Shown here: one piece after another, positions 1 to 5,129 of the stretch
Numbering within the stretch: the stretch's first letter is position 1
How the letters are laid out: every line of letters begins with the position of its first letter
NCBI GenBank assembly: GCA_035517595.1
Contig: DATIYN010000034.1
Span: forward strand, 1 to 5,129
Direction: 5' to 3'
Source: RBG-16-66-20 sp035517595
Lineage (GTDB): Bacteria > Pseudomonadota > Gammaproteobacteria > Burkholderiales > SG8-39
DNA: 5,129 nt
The notes under the pieces: generated by a model
The model's database searches: none
What the model was told of the DNA's origin: nothing
The model's input: only the letters and a program-made list of their open reading frames with translations
Translations under genes and position numbers: made by a program

Positions 1-455
1 GAGAGCAGCGCGAACCCGCCGAAGAAGATGAGCGAGGCCTCGTCTCCGCGGGCGATGACGTGCAGCAGCGCCCAGAGCGCGATACCCCACTGAATCGGGT
101 GGCGCGTGAGACGCAGGATCCCGCGCGGCTCGCCCATCGTCGCGAGCGCGTTTTCCTGTCGCACCGCGCCCGGGTTCCTGGTCATGCCGCCCGCTACGAC
201 CGAGATGAACGCGAACGGCATCAGCACCAGTGCCCACACCTTGAACTCGTCGCCTGCCCACACGCGCTCGTACGGGGCTCTGCCGTAGGCCCAGGCCATC
301 CATACGAGTGCGCCCAGTGCGACCACGCTGTAGAGCCCGAGGTATCCCTTCTCGCCCAGCGCCGCGGCGAGCCCGGGACGAAGCGGCGTGCTCGGAACGA
401 AGTGAGTCGCGATGAAGACGGCCGTGGCGAGCACCAGCATGGACATGGGTTCCAT
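1..455 (-). CDS. nnrU: NnrU-family integral membrane protein (3' end cut by window edge)
   Basis: Reading the minus strand from the ATG at 455-453 gives 151 residues with no stop before the left edge, so the C-terminus is missing. The protein is strongly hydrophobic with several membrane segments (about residues 5-20, 40-57, 74-90 and 121-134). It carries the hallmarks I know from NnrU proteins: THFVPSTPLRP at 17-27, GEKGYLGLYSVVAL at 34-47, TRHP at 117-120, a Trp-rich helix and ARGD at 135-138, then FFGGFA at 144-149. The family is named after a gene in denitrification (nitric-oxide-responsive) clusters. Its membrane fold and RHP motif recall isoprenylcysteine methyltransferase-like proteins, but its biochemical role is unsettled. 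Nothing else here points to denitrification. The first Met was chosen because GGGAG lies 5 nt upstream (465-461); Met4 and Met6 are alternative starts. It is divergent from the repeat-protein gene. Family call firm, function uncertain. Confidence 0.9.
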   Translation of the reverse strand, partial: MEPMSMLVLATAVFIATHFVPSTPLRPGLAAALGEKGYLGLYSVVALGALVWMAWAYGRAPYERVWAGDEFKVWALVLMPFAFISVVAGGMTRNPGAVRQENALATMGEPRGILRLTRHPIQWGIALWALLHVIARGDEASLIFFGGFALL

Positions 456-469
456 ATCGACTCCCGGAC

Positions 470-508
470 TTGACCGGAAATAATGCTCTAACCGAGGTGA
501 GCGGTCAA
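470..508. repeat. Inverted repeat TTGACCG / CGGTCAA (possible operator)
   Basis: TTGACCG at 470-476 and its exact reverse complement CGGTCAA at 502-508 form 7-bp arms separated by 25 bp. The right arm overlaps the predicted -35 box of nnrU and the left arm lies near its predicted start site. The repeat interleaves with a second inverted repeat at 489-528 that shares the ACCG core. It could be a bipartite operator or chance. Confidence 0.4.
480..508 (-). promoter_or_regulatory. Predicted sigma70-type promoter for nnrU
   Basis: On the minus strand TTGACC (508-503) matches the -35 consensus at five of six positions. It is followed after exactly 17 bp by CATTAT (485-480), which matches the -10 consensus at four of six. 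Transcription would start near 473, leaving a leader of about 18 nt that contains the GGGAG ribosome binding site before the nnrU ATG. The -35 box coincides with one arm of the 470/508 inverted repeat, so a protein bound there would probably affect nnrU transcription. Motif match only. Confidence 0.5.
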
Positions 509-528
509 AAATCCGAAACGTTCGGTTA
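489..528. repeat. Inverted repeat TAACCGA / TCGGTTA (possible operator)
   Basis: TAACCGA at 489-495 and its exact reverse complement TCGGTTA at 522-528 form 7-bp arms separated by 26 bp. The left arm starts 19 bp after the left arm of the 470-508 repeat and the right arm ends 20 bp after that repeat's right arm. The four ACCG-containing half-sites are therefore spaced close to two helical turns apart. The right arm also overlaps the CCGAA-ACG-TTCGG palindrome at 513-525. Confidence 0.4.
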
Positions 529-586
529 CAAACGGCGATCAACCCTCGAAAGGGGTGCGCGTTATTGGGAGCGGGAGACACCTTAC

Positions 587-593
587 AAGGAGG
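587..593 (+). promoter_or_regulatory. Strong ribosome binding site that sets the start at 599
   Basis: AAGGAGG is a near-perfect Shine-Dalgarno sequence 5 nt upstream of the ATG at 599-601. It is the main reason for placing the start there rather than at the in-frame ATG at 470, which has no such site and lies inside the control region. Confidence 0.85.
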
Positions 594-598
594 CAATC

Positions 599-1189
599 AT
601 GAAGCTAAGAGCAACAATGACGGCAGCCGCGGTCGCCAGCCTGTTTTCGCTCGCGGCGACGGCCCAGACAACGGGCTCGGAAGTGCAGCGCGATTCCAAC
701 CAGCAGCAGCGCATCGAGCAGGGATTGAAGAGCGGCTCGCTCAACACCCGCGAGGCCTCGAAGCTTGAGGCGGGCGAGGCGCGGATCGACAAGATGGAGT
801 CGAACGCCGAGAAGAACGGCAAGCTCAGCCCTGCCGAGAAGGCGCGCATCCAGCGCGCGCAGAACCAGGAAAGCCGCAACATCAACCGCCTCGAGAGCAA
901 CGCCGCGAAAGGCAACCCGAATTCGGCGACGGCCCAGAGGATGCAGGCGGACGCGCAGCGCAACATCAATCAGCAGCAGCGCATCGAGCAGGGCGTGAAG
1001 TCGGGCCAGCTCACCAACCGCGAGGTGGGCAAGCTCGAGAACGGCCAGGCGCGCGTCGACCGCTCGGAAGCGCGCGCGGGCGCGAACGGCCGCGTAGGGA
1101 AGCGCGAGCAGCAGAACATCCAGAACGCCGAGAACCAGCAGAGCAGGCGCGTCTACAAGCAGAAGCACGACAAGCAGACCCGCCGCTGA
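599..1189 (+). CDS. Secreted Gln/Asn-rich protein with two tandem 90-residue-period repeats, unknown function
   Basis: The product is 196 residues. A signal peptide covers residues 1-22: basic start MKLR, hydrophobic core, and ATA before Q23 as the likely signal peptidase I site, so the protein is exported to the periplasm or outside. The mature part is an ungapped internal duplication: residues 31-93 and 121-183 are identical at 35 of 63 positions, both built around NQQQRIEQG, KSG-L, a KLE-G segment and a final N-Q-SR. Each unit contains a degenerate EF-hand-like 12-residue loop (69-80 and 159-170) with NG at loop positions 5-6 and Glu at position 12. The mature chain lacks Cys, Trp and Phe, has one Tyr (Y186), and is highly charged, which suggests a helical or partly disordered protein. 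I recall similar unnamed proteins in Burkholderiales; no function is known to me. It is a single gene between a divergent nnrU and a terminator. Confidence 0.88.
   Translation: MKLRATMTAAAVASLFSLAATAQTTGSEVQRDSNQQQRIEQGLKSGSLNTREASKLEAGEARIDKMESNAEKNGKLSPAEKARIQRAQNQESRNINRLESNAAKGNPNSATAQRMQADAQRNINQQQRIEQGVKSGQLTNREVGKLENGQARVDRSEARAGANGRVGKREQQNIQNAENQQSRRVYKQKHDKQTRR
689..877 (+). repeat. Internal repeat unit 1 of the secreted protein
   Basis: This encodes residues 31-93. It pairs without gaps with the unit at 959-1147. The DNA copies are still alike: 23 bases at 701-723 are identical to 971-993, which spans the QQQRIEQG codons. Confidence 0.85.
959..1147 (+). repeat. Internal repeat unit 2 of the secreted protein
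   Basis: This encodes residues 121-183, offset by exactly 270 bases from unit 1. Its EF-hand-like loop (159-170) has lost more putative ligands than that of unit 1, with Arg at loop position 1 and Gly at position 3. The spacer between units (94-120) contains a GNPNSATAQRMQ segment without a counterpart after unit 2. Confidence 0.85.
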
Positions 1190-1207
1190 ACGGCGACGAG
1201 TCCGACG

Positions 1208-1230
1208 AAAGCCCGCCTCCGGCGGGCTTT
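1208..1230. terminator. Rho-independent terminator shared by convergent genes
   Basis: AAAGCCCGCC (1208-1217), loop TCC, GGCGGGCTTT (1221-1230) is a perfect 10-bp GC-rich stem. On the plus strand it is followed by a pyrimidine-rich CCTTCTT tract and lies 18 nt after the stop of the secreted-protein gene. On the minus strand it lies 12 nt after the transporter stop, but its T-run is only the TTT of the stem. It is therefore probably strong for the plus-strand gene and plausible for the hyu operon. Confidence 0.85.
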
Positions 1231-1242
1231 CCTTCTTCCCGG

Positions 1243-2610
1243 TCAGGGAGAGAGCTCCTCCAGCACCCGGCCGCGCGTCTCCAGCGTGAACAGCACGGCC
1301 ACCACCCCGCCGATCGCGGCGGCGACGGCGAATACGAGGAACACGGTCCCCAGCCCGCCCTGCGGCAGGATCGCGCCGATCATGAACGGTCCGATCATCG
1401 ACGCGACGCGCAGCCACGCGGTCGCCGCCCCGGATCCGATCGCGCGCACGCGAGTCGGGTAGATCTCCGGCGTGTAGAGATAGAGCCCGAGCGCGAGCGT
1501 GTTGATCAGGGCGTAGCTCAAGGACGCGTAGATCATCACGTCGACCGCCGAGTTCGCGGCCCCGCGCAGCCACAGGACGAAGAGCGGCACGGCGCCCGCG
1601 AAGAAGGCGAGCGTAAACCAGGCGCGGCGCCCCGTGCGGTCGATGAGGTAGGCGCAGGCGAGCGCTCCGACGAGGCCTGCCGTGGTGGCAGCGAGCGAGT
1701 ACTGAAGCGCCTGCTGCAGCGGCAGCTTGAAGACCGTCCGGTAGATCGTCGGCAGCCAGCCCGATACCCCGTAGACGATCAGGTAGGTGCAGAACCACAT
1801 CACCCAGACGGCGAGGGTGCGCGGCAGGTAGATGCCCGAGAAGAGGTCGCGCCAGCTCGCCCTGGCGGCCGCGACCGCGCGGAGGCTCGAGGGAAGCGGC
1901 GGCAGCGGCTTGCCGCTTCGCCGGGAGACCTCGTCCTCGATCGCCTGCATGATGTGCTCGGCCTCCTCGAGGCGGCCCGCCGAGGCGAGCCAGCGCGGGG
2001 ACTCGGGGACGAGGCGCCGCAGCACCGCGGCGAGCAGCACCGGAAGCGCTCCGATGACGAACATCCACTGCCAGCCGAGGTTCGGCACCACCCAGGTCGA
2101 GGCGAGCGCCACCGCGAGCAGGCCGACCGGGAAGATCACCTCGTAGAGCAGGAAGAAGCGGCCGCGCTTCTCGGCCTTCGCGATCTCGTTGATATAGGCC
2201 GCCGCGATCGGCACCTGGCCTCCCAGGCCCAGGCCCTGGAAGAAGCGGAACGCGAGCATCGAGGGGTAGCTCCAGGCGAACGCGCACACCAGGCTGAACG
2301 CCGCGAAGATGCCGATCGTCCACGCGGCAACGCGCACGCGGCCCACGCGCTCGGCGAGCCAGCCGAACAGGATCGCCCCGACGAGCTGGCCGGCGAAGCC
2401 GATCGAGATCAGGAGGCCGATCTCCCCGGGCGCGAGCTTCCACATCGGAATCAGCACCGGCAGGACATAGGCGATCGCGAGCGCGTCGAACGCGTCGAAG
2501 AACGTCGCGACGCCCATGACGACGCGCACCTTGACGTGCCAGGGCGAGAACGGCAGGCGCTCGATCCGCGCTGCGATCTGCGCCGGGGTCACTGCGTTTG
2601 CACTGCTCAT
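1243..2610 (-). CDS. MFS metabolite:H+ symporter of the hyu operon
   Basis: This is a 455-residue, 12-helix major facilitator transporter of the inner membrane, a normal full length for the sugar/organic-acid branch. Helix 1 carries FFDAFDALAIAYVLP (37-51), whose D39 and D42 resemble the DGxD acidic pair of aromatic acid:H+ symporters. MFS motif A appears twice, as GWLAERVGR (83-91) and IDRTGRR (323-329). R122 in RFFQGLGLGG (helix 4) is the usual motif B arginine. PESPRW (202-207) precedes a long cytoplasmic loop (about 200-262), PEIYPTRVRA (381-390) follows helix 10, and ETRGRVLEE (444-452) is a PETKG-like tail. The ATG overlaps the hyuB stop as ATGA, with AAGGAGG (2622-2616) 5 nt upstream inside hyuB. 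Family knowledge points to an organic acid or cyclic amide substrate taken up with protons; the hyuAB context suggests import of the enzyme's substrate. The exact substrate is unknown. Confidence 0.93.
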   Translation of the reverse strand: MSSANAVTPAQIAARIERLPFSPWHVKVRVVMGVATFFDAFDALAIAYVLPVLIPMWKLAPGEIGLLISIGFAGQLVGAILFGWLAERVGRVRVAAWTIGIFAAFSLVCAFAWSYPSMLAFRFFQGLGLGGQVPIAAAYINEIAKAEKRGRFFLLYEVIFPVGLLAVALASTWVVPNLGWQWMFVIGALPVLLAAVLRRLVPESPRWLASAGRLEEAEHIMQAIEDEVSRRSGKPLPPLPSSLRAVAAARASWRDLFSGIYLPRTLAVWVMWFCTYLIVYGVSGWLPTIYRTVFKLPLQQALQYSLAATTAGLVGALACAYLIDRTGRRAWFTLAFFAGAVPLFVLWLRGAANSAVDVMIYASLSYALINTLALGLYLYTPEIYPTRVRAIGSGAATAWLRVASMIGPFMIGAILPQGGLGTVFLVFAVAAAIGGVVAVLFTLETRGRVLEELSP

Positions 2611-4355
2611 GGCTCCCTCCTTTTGATTTCAGTCCGCTTCGCCTCCGTTGCCTGCCGGTCGACTGCAAAGGTCTTCGGGTCGAGGACGACGCCGTAGACG
2701 TCGCGCGCGACACCGGGCGACACATAGCCCTGGCGCACGTCGTGCGCCACGGCCTGCGGATCGCGTTCCTCGGGCGGGCCGAAGCCGCCGCCGCCGCCCG
2801 CGCGGATGGTGATGGCGTCGCCGCGCTCGAGTCGCTTCATCAGCACCTTGGCGTTCGGCAGGTCGGCGATCTCCTTGCCTGCGATCCGCAGGGCCACCTG
2901 GTTGCCGGCGCCGGAGTGGCCTCCGGCGAGCCCCCACGGCGGGCAGTGCACGCGGTCGACCTGGATGTTGATGTTGATCGGCGCGCGCGCCTGCACCACC
3001 TGCTCGGTCCCGAGGCCTCCGCGGTGGCGCCCCGCGCCGCCGGAGTCCTCGCGCAGCGCGTGGCGCTCGAACAGCATCGGATATTTTGCCTCCATCTGCT
3101 CGATCGGATGGTTGTGGGTGTCGCCGTCGTTCAGGCACACGGTCGCGCTCACGCCGTCCTCGGTGAGCTTGGCGCCGAAGCCGCCGCCCGAGGGGCCGAT
3201 TCCGGCGAGGAACAGGCGCCCGTCCCTGGGCGAGACGCCGTTGATGAGGCAGACGAGGAGATCGGCATGGTGGGCCGCGATGGTGCGGTCCGGAATCGCC
3301 TTCTCCATCGCCTTGAACACCGTGTCGACCACGGTCATTGGGAAGGTCATCCACCAGCGCATCGCCGCGGGCTTCACCGCGCTCACCACGGTGCCGGGCG
3401 CAAGGATGACCTTCAGCGATCGGAAGCTTCCCTCGTTGATCGGGTAGTCGGTCGGCGAGGTGAGGCACTTGTACGCGACCTGGGCGCAGGAATAGCCGGT
3501 GGTCGCGCCCGAATTGAAGAAGCCGCGCACCTGCGGGGCGACCTGCGAGAGGTCGATCGTCATCTCGTCGCCCTTCTTCACCACCCGCACCCGGATCGGC
3601 ACGCGCTTGCCGAGCTCGACGCCGTCGTCGTCCATGAAGGACTCGGCGTCGTAGGTCCCGTCGGGGATCGTGCGCGTGCGCTCGCGCGCGGCCTTCTCCG
3701 ACTGGTCCATGATGTTGGCGATCGCGGCGAGCACGTTCTCGCGTCCGTAGCGGTCGAGGAGCTCGAGGAAGCGGCGCTCGCCCGTCTTCAGGGCAGTGAT
3801 CTGGGCGCGCAGGTCGCCCATGGCGCGCTCGGGGATGCGCACGTTCATGCGGATGATGTCGACCAGGTCCTGGTTGACGACGCCGGCCTTCTGGTACTTG
3901 ACGATCGGGACCTGGATGCCCTCCGAGTAGATGTCGGTGGTCACGCCCCCGAGCACGCCGCCCACGTCGGTCCAGTGCGCCATGCAGCAGGCGAACCCGG
4001 AGAGCACGCCCTCGTGAAAGATCGGCAGGCTGAAGGTGAAATGGTAGAGATGGCTGCCGGTGGTATAGGCGTCGTTGGTGACGAGGATGTCGCCGGGCTC
4101 GAGTCCGTCTTTTCCGAAATGCCTGAGCTTCGCCTTCACCGTCTCGGCCATGCCGCGGATGAAGGAGGGCAACCCGAGGCCTATCGACACCGTTTCGCCG
4201 TCGGCCGTGTACAGGCCCACGGTGAAGTCGAGCGCCTCGTACACGATCATGTTGTACGCGGTGCGCATGAGATTGGTCTTCATCTCCTCGGTCACCGCGA
4301 TGACGCCGTTCCTCACGATCTCGGTGAGGACTGCGTCGGCCTTCGCGCGCTTCAT
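2607..4355 (-). CDS. hyuB: Hydantoinase B / oxoprolinase family subunit
   Basis: This 582-residue cytoplasmic protein is the full normal length for HyuB. It is the metal-binding subunit that acts with HyuA in ATP-dependent opening of hydantoins, 5-oxoproline or other lactams. Family landmarks in order: EEMKTNLMRTAYN (23-35), ALDFTVGLY with D43, PGDILVTNDAY (87-97), TGSHLYH (99-105), AHWTDVGG (126-133), TTDIYSEGIQVP (139-150), SGGGFGAK (389-396), SGGAGRHRGGLGTE (438-451), CPPWGLAGGHSG (471-482) and a glycine run AGGGGGFGPP (519-528). D43, H102 and H127 align by spacing with the caprolactamase CapB metal ligands D41, H99 and H124, but the fourth ligand, Asp in CapB (D102), is His here (H105). 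The start ATG overlaps the hyuA stop as ATGA and has GGAG 6 nt upstream (4365-4362). Family certain; substrate, and hence hydantoinase versus oxoprolinase versus other lactamase, not determinable. Confidence 0.95.
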   Translation of the reverse strand: MKRAKADAVLTEIVRNGVIAVTEEMKTNLMRTAYNMIVYEALDFTVGLYTADGETVSIGLGLPSFIRGMAETVKAKLRHFGKDGLEPGDILVTNDAYTTGSHLYHFTFSLPIFHEGVLSGFACCMAHWTDVGGVLGGVTTDIYSEGIQVPIVKYQKAGVVNQDLVDIIRMNVRIPERAMGDLRAQITALKTGERRFLELLDRYGRENVLAAIANIMDQSEKAARERTRTIPDGTYDAESFMDDDGVELGKRVPIRVRVVKKGDEMTIDLSQVAPQVRGFFNSGATTGYSCAQVAYKCLTSPTDYPINEGSFRSLKVILAPGTVVSAVKPAAMRWWMTFPMTVVDTVFKAMEKAIPDRTIAAHHADLLVCLINGVSPRDGRLFLAGIGPSGGGFGAKLTEDGVSATVCLNDGDTHNHPIEQMEAKYPMLFERHALREDSGGAGRHRGGLGTEQVVQARAPININIQVDRVHCPPWGLAGGHSGAGNQVALRIAGKEIADLPNAKVLMKRLERGDAITIRAGGGGGFGPPEERDPQAVAHDVRQGYVSPGVARDVYGVVLDPKTFAVDRQATEAKRTEIKRREP

Positions 4356-5129
4356 GCCCTTCTCCGGCCGACTTCTATGTCGAGGTTCCCGTAATCGTCC
4401 ACGCGCATCCGGTCTCCCGGCAGGACGACGGTCGTCGAGGCGTGCTCCTCGACGAGCGCGGGACCGTCGATGCGGTTGCCGGAGCGCAGTTCGTCGCGGG
4501 CGTATTCGGGCGTGGCGACGGCCTTGCCGGCCTCGGAGAAGTAGGCGTGGCGCATGCCCCGCCGTGCCGAAGCGAGCGGGCCGCGGCCGCCCCGGGGGAT
4601 GCGCTCGAGAGGAGGCTTCTTCTGCACGCCGGTCAGCGTCGCGCGCAGGCTCACGATCTCGGCGGACTCATCCGGAGCGTTGGTCCCGTAGCGCTGCAGG
4701 TGCTCGTCGTCGAAGCGGGCCTTGAGCGCCTCGCGGCGGCGGCGCCGGAAGACCTCGGGCGGCAGTTGCACCGTCACCGGATGCTCCTGGCCGACGTAGC
4801 GCATGTCGGCCGCGCGCGAGATCATGACGCGCCCGGGTGCGATGCCGCTCGCGGCCAGCGCCTTCCTCCCTTCCTCGATGAGCTGCGAGTAGACACGCTC
4901 GATGGCATCGAAGGAAACGTCGGCGAGACGCGTGAACCACGTGCGCACCAGGTCGTAGCGCAGGTCGGCGAACAGCATGCCGAAGGCGCAGAAGTGCCCG
5001 GGCGCGCGCGGGATGATGACGCGACTCATGCCGATCTCGCGCGCGACCGCGGACGCGTGGAGCGGTCCGGCGCCGCCGTAGGCGACGAGCGCGAACGCCG
5101 CGGCGTCGAGCCCGCGCTCGGTCGAGACG
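4352..5129 (-). CDS. hyuA: Hydantoinase A / oxoprolinase family subunit (5' part outside window)
   Basis: The open frame on the minus strand continues to the right edge, leaving 258 C-terminal residues of a protein that is usually about 680-700 long. The first complete codon is at 5128-5126. The visible part starts in the ATPase core: ERGLD (visible 4-8) and FALVAYGGAGPLHA (12-25), the glycine-rich nucleotide-site signature of this ASKHA-fold family. ADLRYDLVRT (54-63), DMRYVGQEH (108-116), GPALVEEHASTTVV (222-235) and VDDYGNL (243-249) follow, the last two being typical of the HyuA C-terminal domain. HyuA binds ATP and works as a complex with HyuB, encoded immediately downstream with an ATGA overlap. 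The Met at 5029 is internal and should not be taken as the start. The N-terminal catalytic Asp region and the promoter lie outside the window. Confidence 0.95.
   Translation of the reverse strand, partial: VSTERGLDAAAFALVAYGGAGPLHASAVAREIGMSRVIIPRAPGHFCAFGMLFADLRYDLVRTWFTRLADVSFDAIERVYSQLIEEGRKALAASGIAPGRVMISRAADMRYVGQEHPVTVQLPPEVFRRRRREALKARFDDEHLQRYGTNAPDESAEIVSLRATLTGVQKKPPLERIPRGGRGPLASARRGMRHAYFSEAGKAVATPEYARDELRSGNRIDGPALVEEHASTTVVLPGDRMRVDDYGNLDIEVGRRRA

Larger units (their letters stand above)
456..598. promoter_or_regulatory. Divergent intergenic control region
   Basis: These 143 bases separate the nnrU start from the start of the secreted repeat protein. They are visibly more A/T-rich than the flanking genes. 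They hold a plausible promoter toward nnrU, two interleaved inverted repeats (470-508 and 489-528), a small odd palindrome CCGAA-ACG-TTCGG (513-525), a short hairpin CCCT-CGAA-AGGG (543-554) that would lie in the rightward leader, and an AAGGAGG ribosome binding site. I could not find a convincing sigma70 promoter for the rightward gene. The best candidate, GTCAAA (504-509) with TACAAA (527-532) at 17 bp spacing, is weak, so that gene may use another sigma factor or an activator. Confidence 0.7.
2607..5129 (-). other. Translationally coupled hyuA-hyuB-MFS operon
   Basis: The two visible junctions (4352-4355 and 2607-2610) are both 4-base ATGA overlaps, and in each case the ribosome binding site of the downstream gene lies within the end of the upstream gene. 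No terminator or promoter is seen between the genes. The arrangement implies coordinated production of the two enzyme subunits and the transporter from one mRNA ending at the 1208-1230 hairpin. The interval given ends at the transporter start; the transporter itself extends to 1243. The start of the operon is outside the window. Confidence 0.85.

Noticed and set aside
1..455. A denitrification gene cluster suggested by nnrU
   Set aside because: No nitrite, nitric oxide or nitrous oxide reductase gene or NNR/FNR-type site is visible, and NnrU-family genes occur widely outside such clusters.
60..473. A 137-codon plus-strand frame opposite nnrU
   Set aside because: The minus-strand frame gives recognisable NnrU motifs, whereas this one gives an Arg/His-rich product with no motif or ribosome binding site.
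470..598. A 43-residue N-terminal extension of the secreted protein starting at the ATG at 470
   Set aside because: It would bury the signal peptide inside the chain, ignores the ideal AAGGAGG at 587-593, and runs through the promoter and inverted repeats.
605..2725. A 706-codon open frame on the minus strand crossing the secreted-protein gene, the terminator and the transporter
   Set aside because: It is a frame shifted against the clear transporter frame, reads through the terminator and antisense to a well supported gene, and gives low-complexity Arg/Ala sequence.
2783..2803. CCG/CGC trinucleotide run
   Set aside because: It simply encodes the conserved glycine run near the C-terminus of HyuB, which is normal for the family.
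2598..4394. A 598-codon open frame on the plus strand lying opposite hyuB
   Set aside because: It mirrors hyuB codon by codon, is rich in Arg, Ala, His, Val and Asp without any domain or motif, and has no ribosome binding site. Long antisense frames are expected in GC-rich genes with strong third-position bias.
4352..5029. A short stand-alone 225-residue HyuA protein starting at the Met at 5029
   Set aside because: The frame stays open upstream to the window edge and encodes FALVAYGGAGPLHA, a core HyuA signature, so the Met is internal and the gene is merely cut by the window.

Overview
The window is GC-rich (roughly two thirds G+C by eye) and densely coding. It looks like chromosomal DNA of a betaproteobacterium, probably of the order Burkholderiales. 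This rests on codon usage, on an NnrU-family membrane protein, on a secreted Gln/Asn-rich repeat protein of a type I associate with that group, and on a catabolic hydantoinase/oxoprolinase operon. The taxonomic call is inference.

Layout: (1) positions 1-455, minus strand, hold the N-terminal three quarters of an NnrU-family integral membrane protein that runs off the left edge. (2) Positions 456-598 are a divergent control region. It contains a recognisable sigma70-type promoter facing nnrU, two interleaved 7-bp inverted repeats built on an ACCG core, and a strong ribosome binding site for the rightward gene. (3) Positions 599-1189, plus strand, encode a 196-residue exported protein made of two copies of a 63-residue unit with a period of exactly 90 residues. 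(4) Positions 1190-1242 are a short convergent gap filled by a perfect 10-bp-stem terminator. (5) Positions 1243-5129, minus strand, are one operon transcribed right to left: hyuA (3' part only), hyuB, and an MFS transporter. Both gene junctions are ATGA overlaps, so the three genes are very probably translationally coupled.

How the genes work together: HyuA (ATP-binding, ASKHA-fold subunit) and HyuB (metal-binding subunit) form the two-subunit ATP-dependent enzymes that open cyclic amides such as 5-oxoproline, hydantoins and caprolactam. The third gene encodes a 12-helix metabolite:H+ symporter that probably imports the substrate or a related acid. The substrate cannot be read from the sequence. 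HyuB carries His where the best studied relatives have an Asp metal ligand, which may mark a functionally distinct subgroup. The left pair (nnrU and the repeat protein) has no evident functional link to the hyu operon.

No RNA genes, insertion sequences, CRISPR arrays or phage genes were seen. No intergenic stretch exceeds 300 bases. The most interesting items are the duplicated secreted protein with degenerate EF-hand-like loops, the interleaved operator-like repeats upstream of it, and the altered metal site of HyuB.
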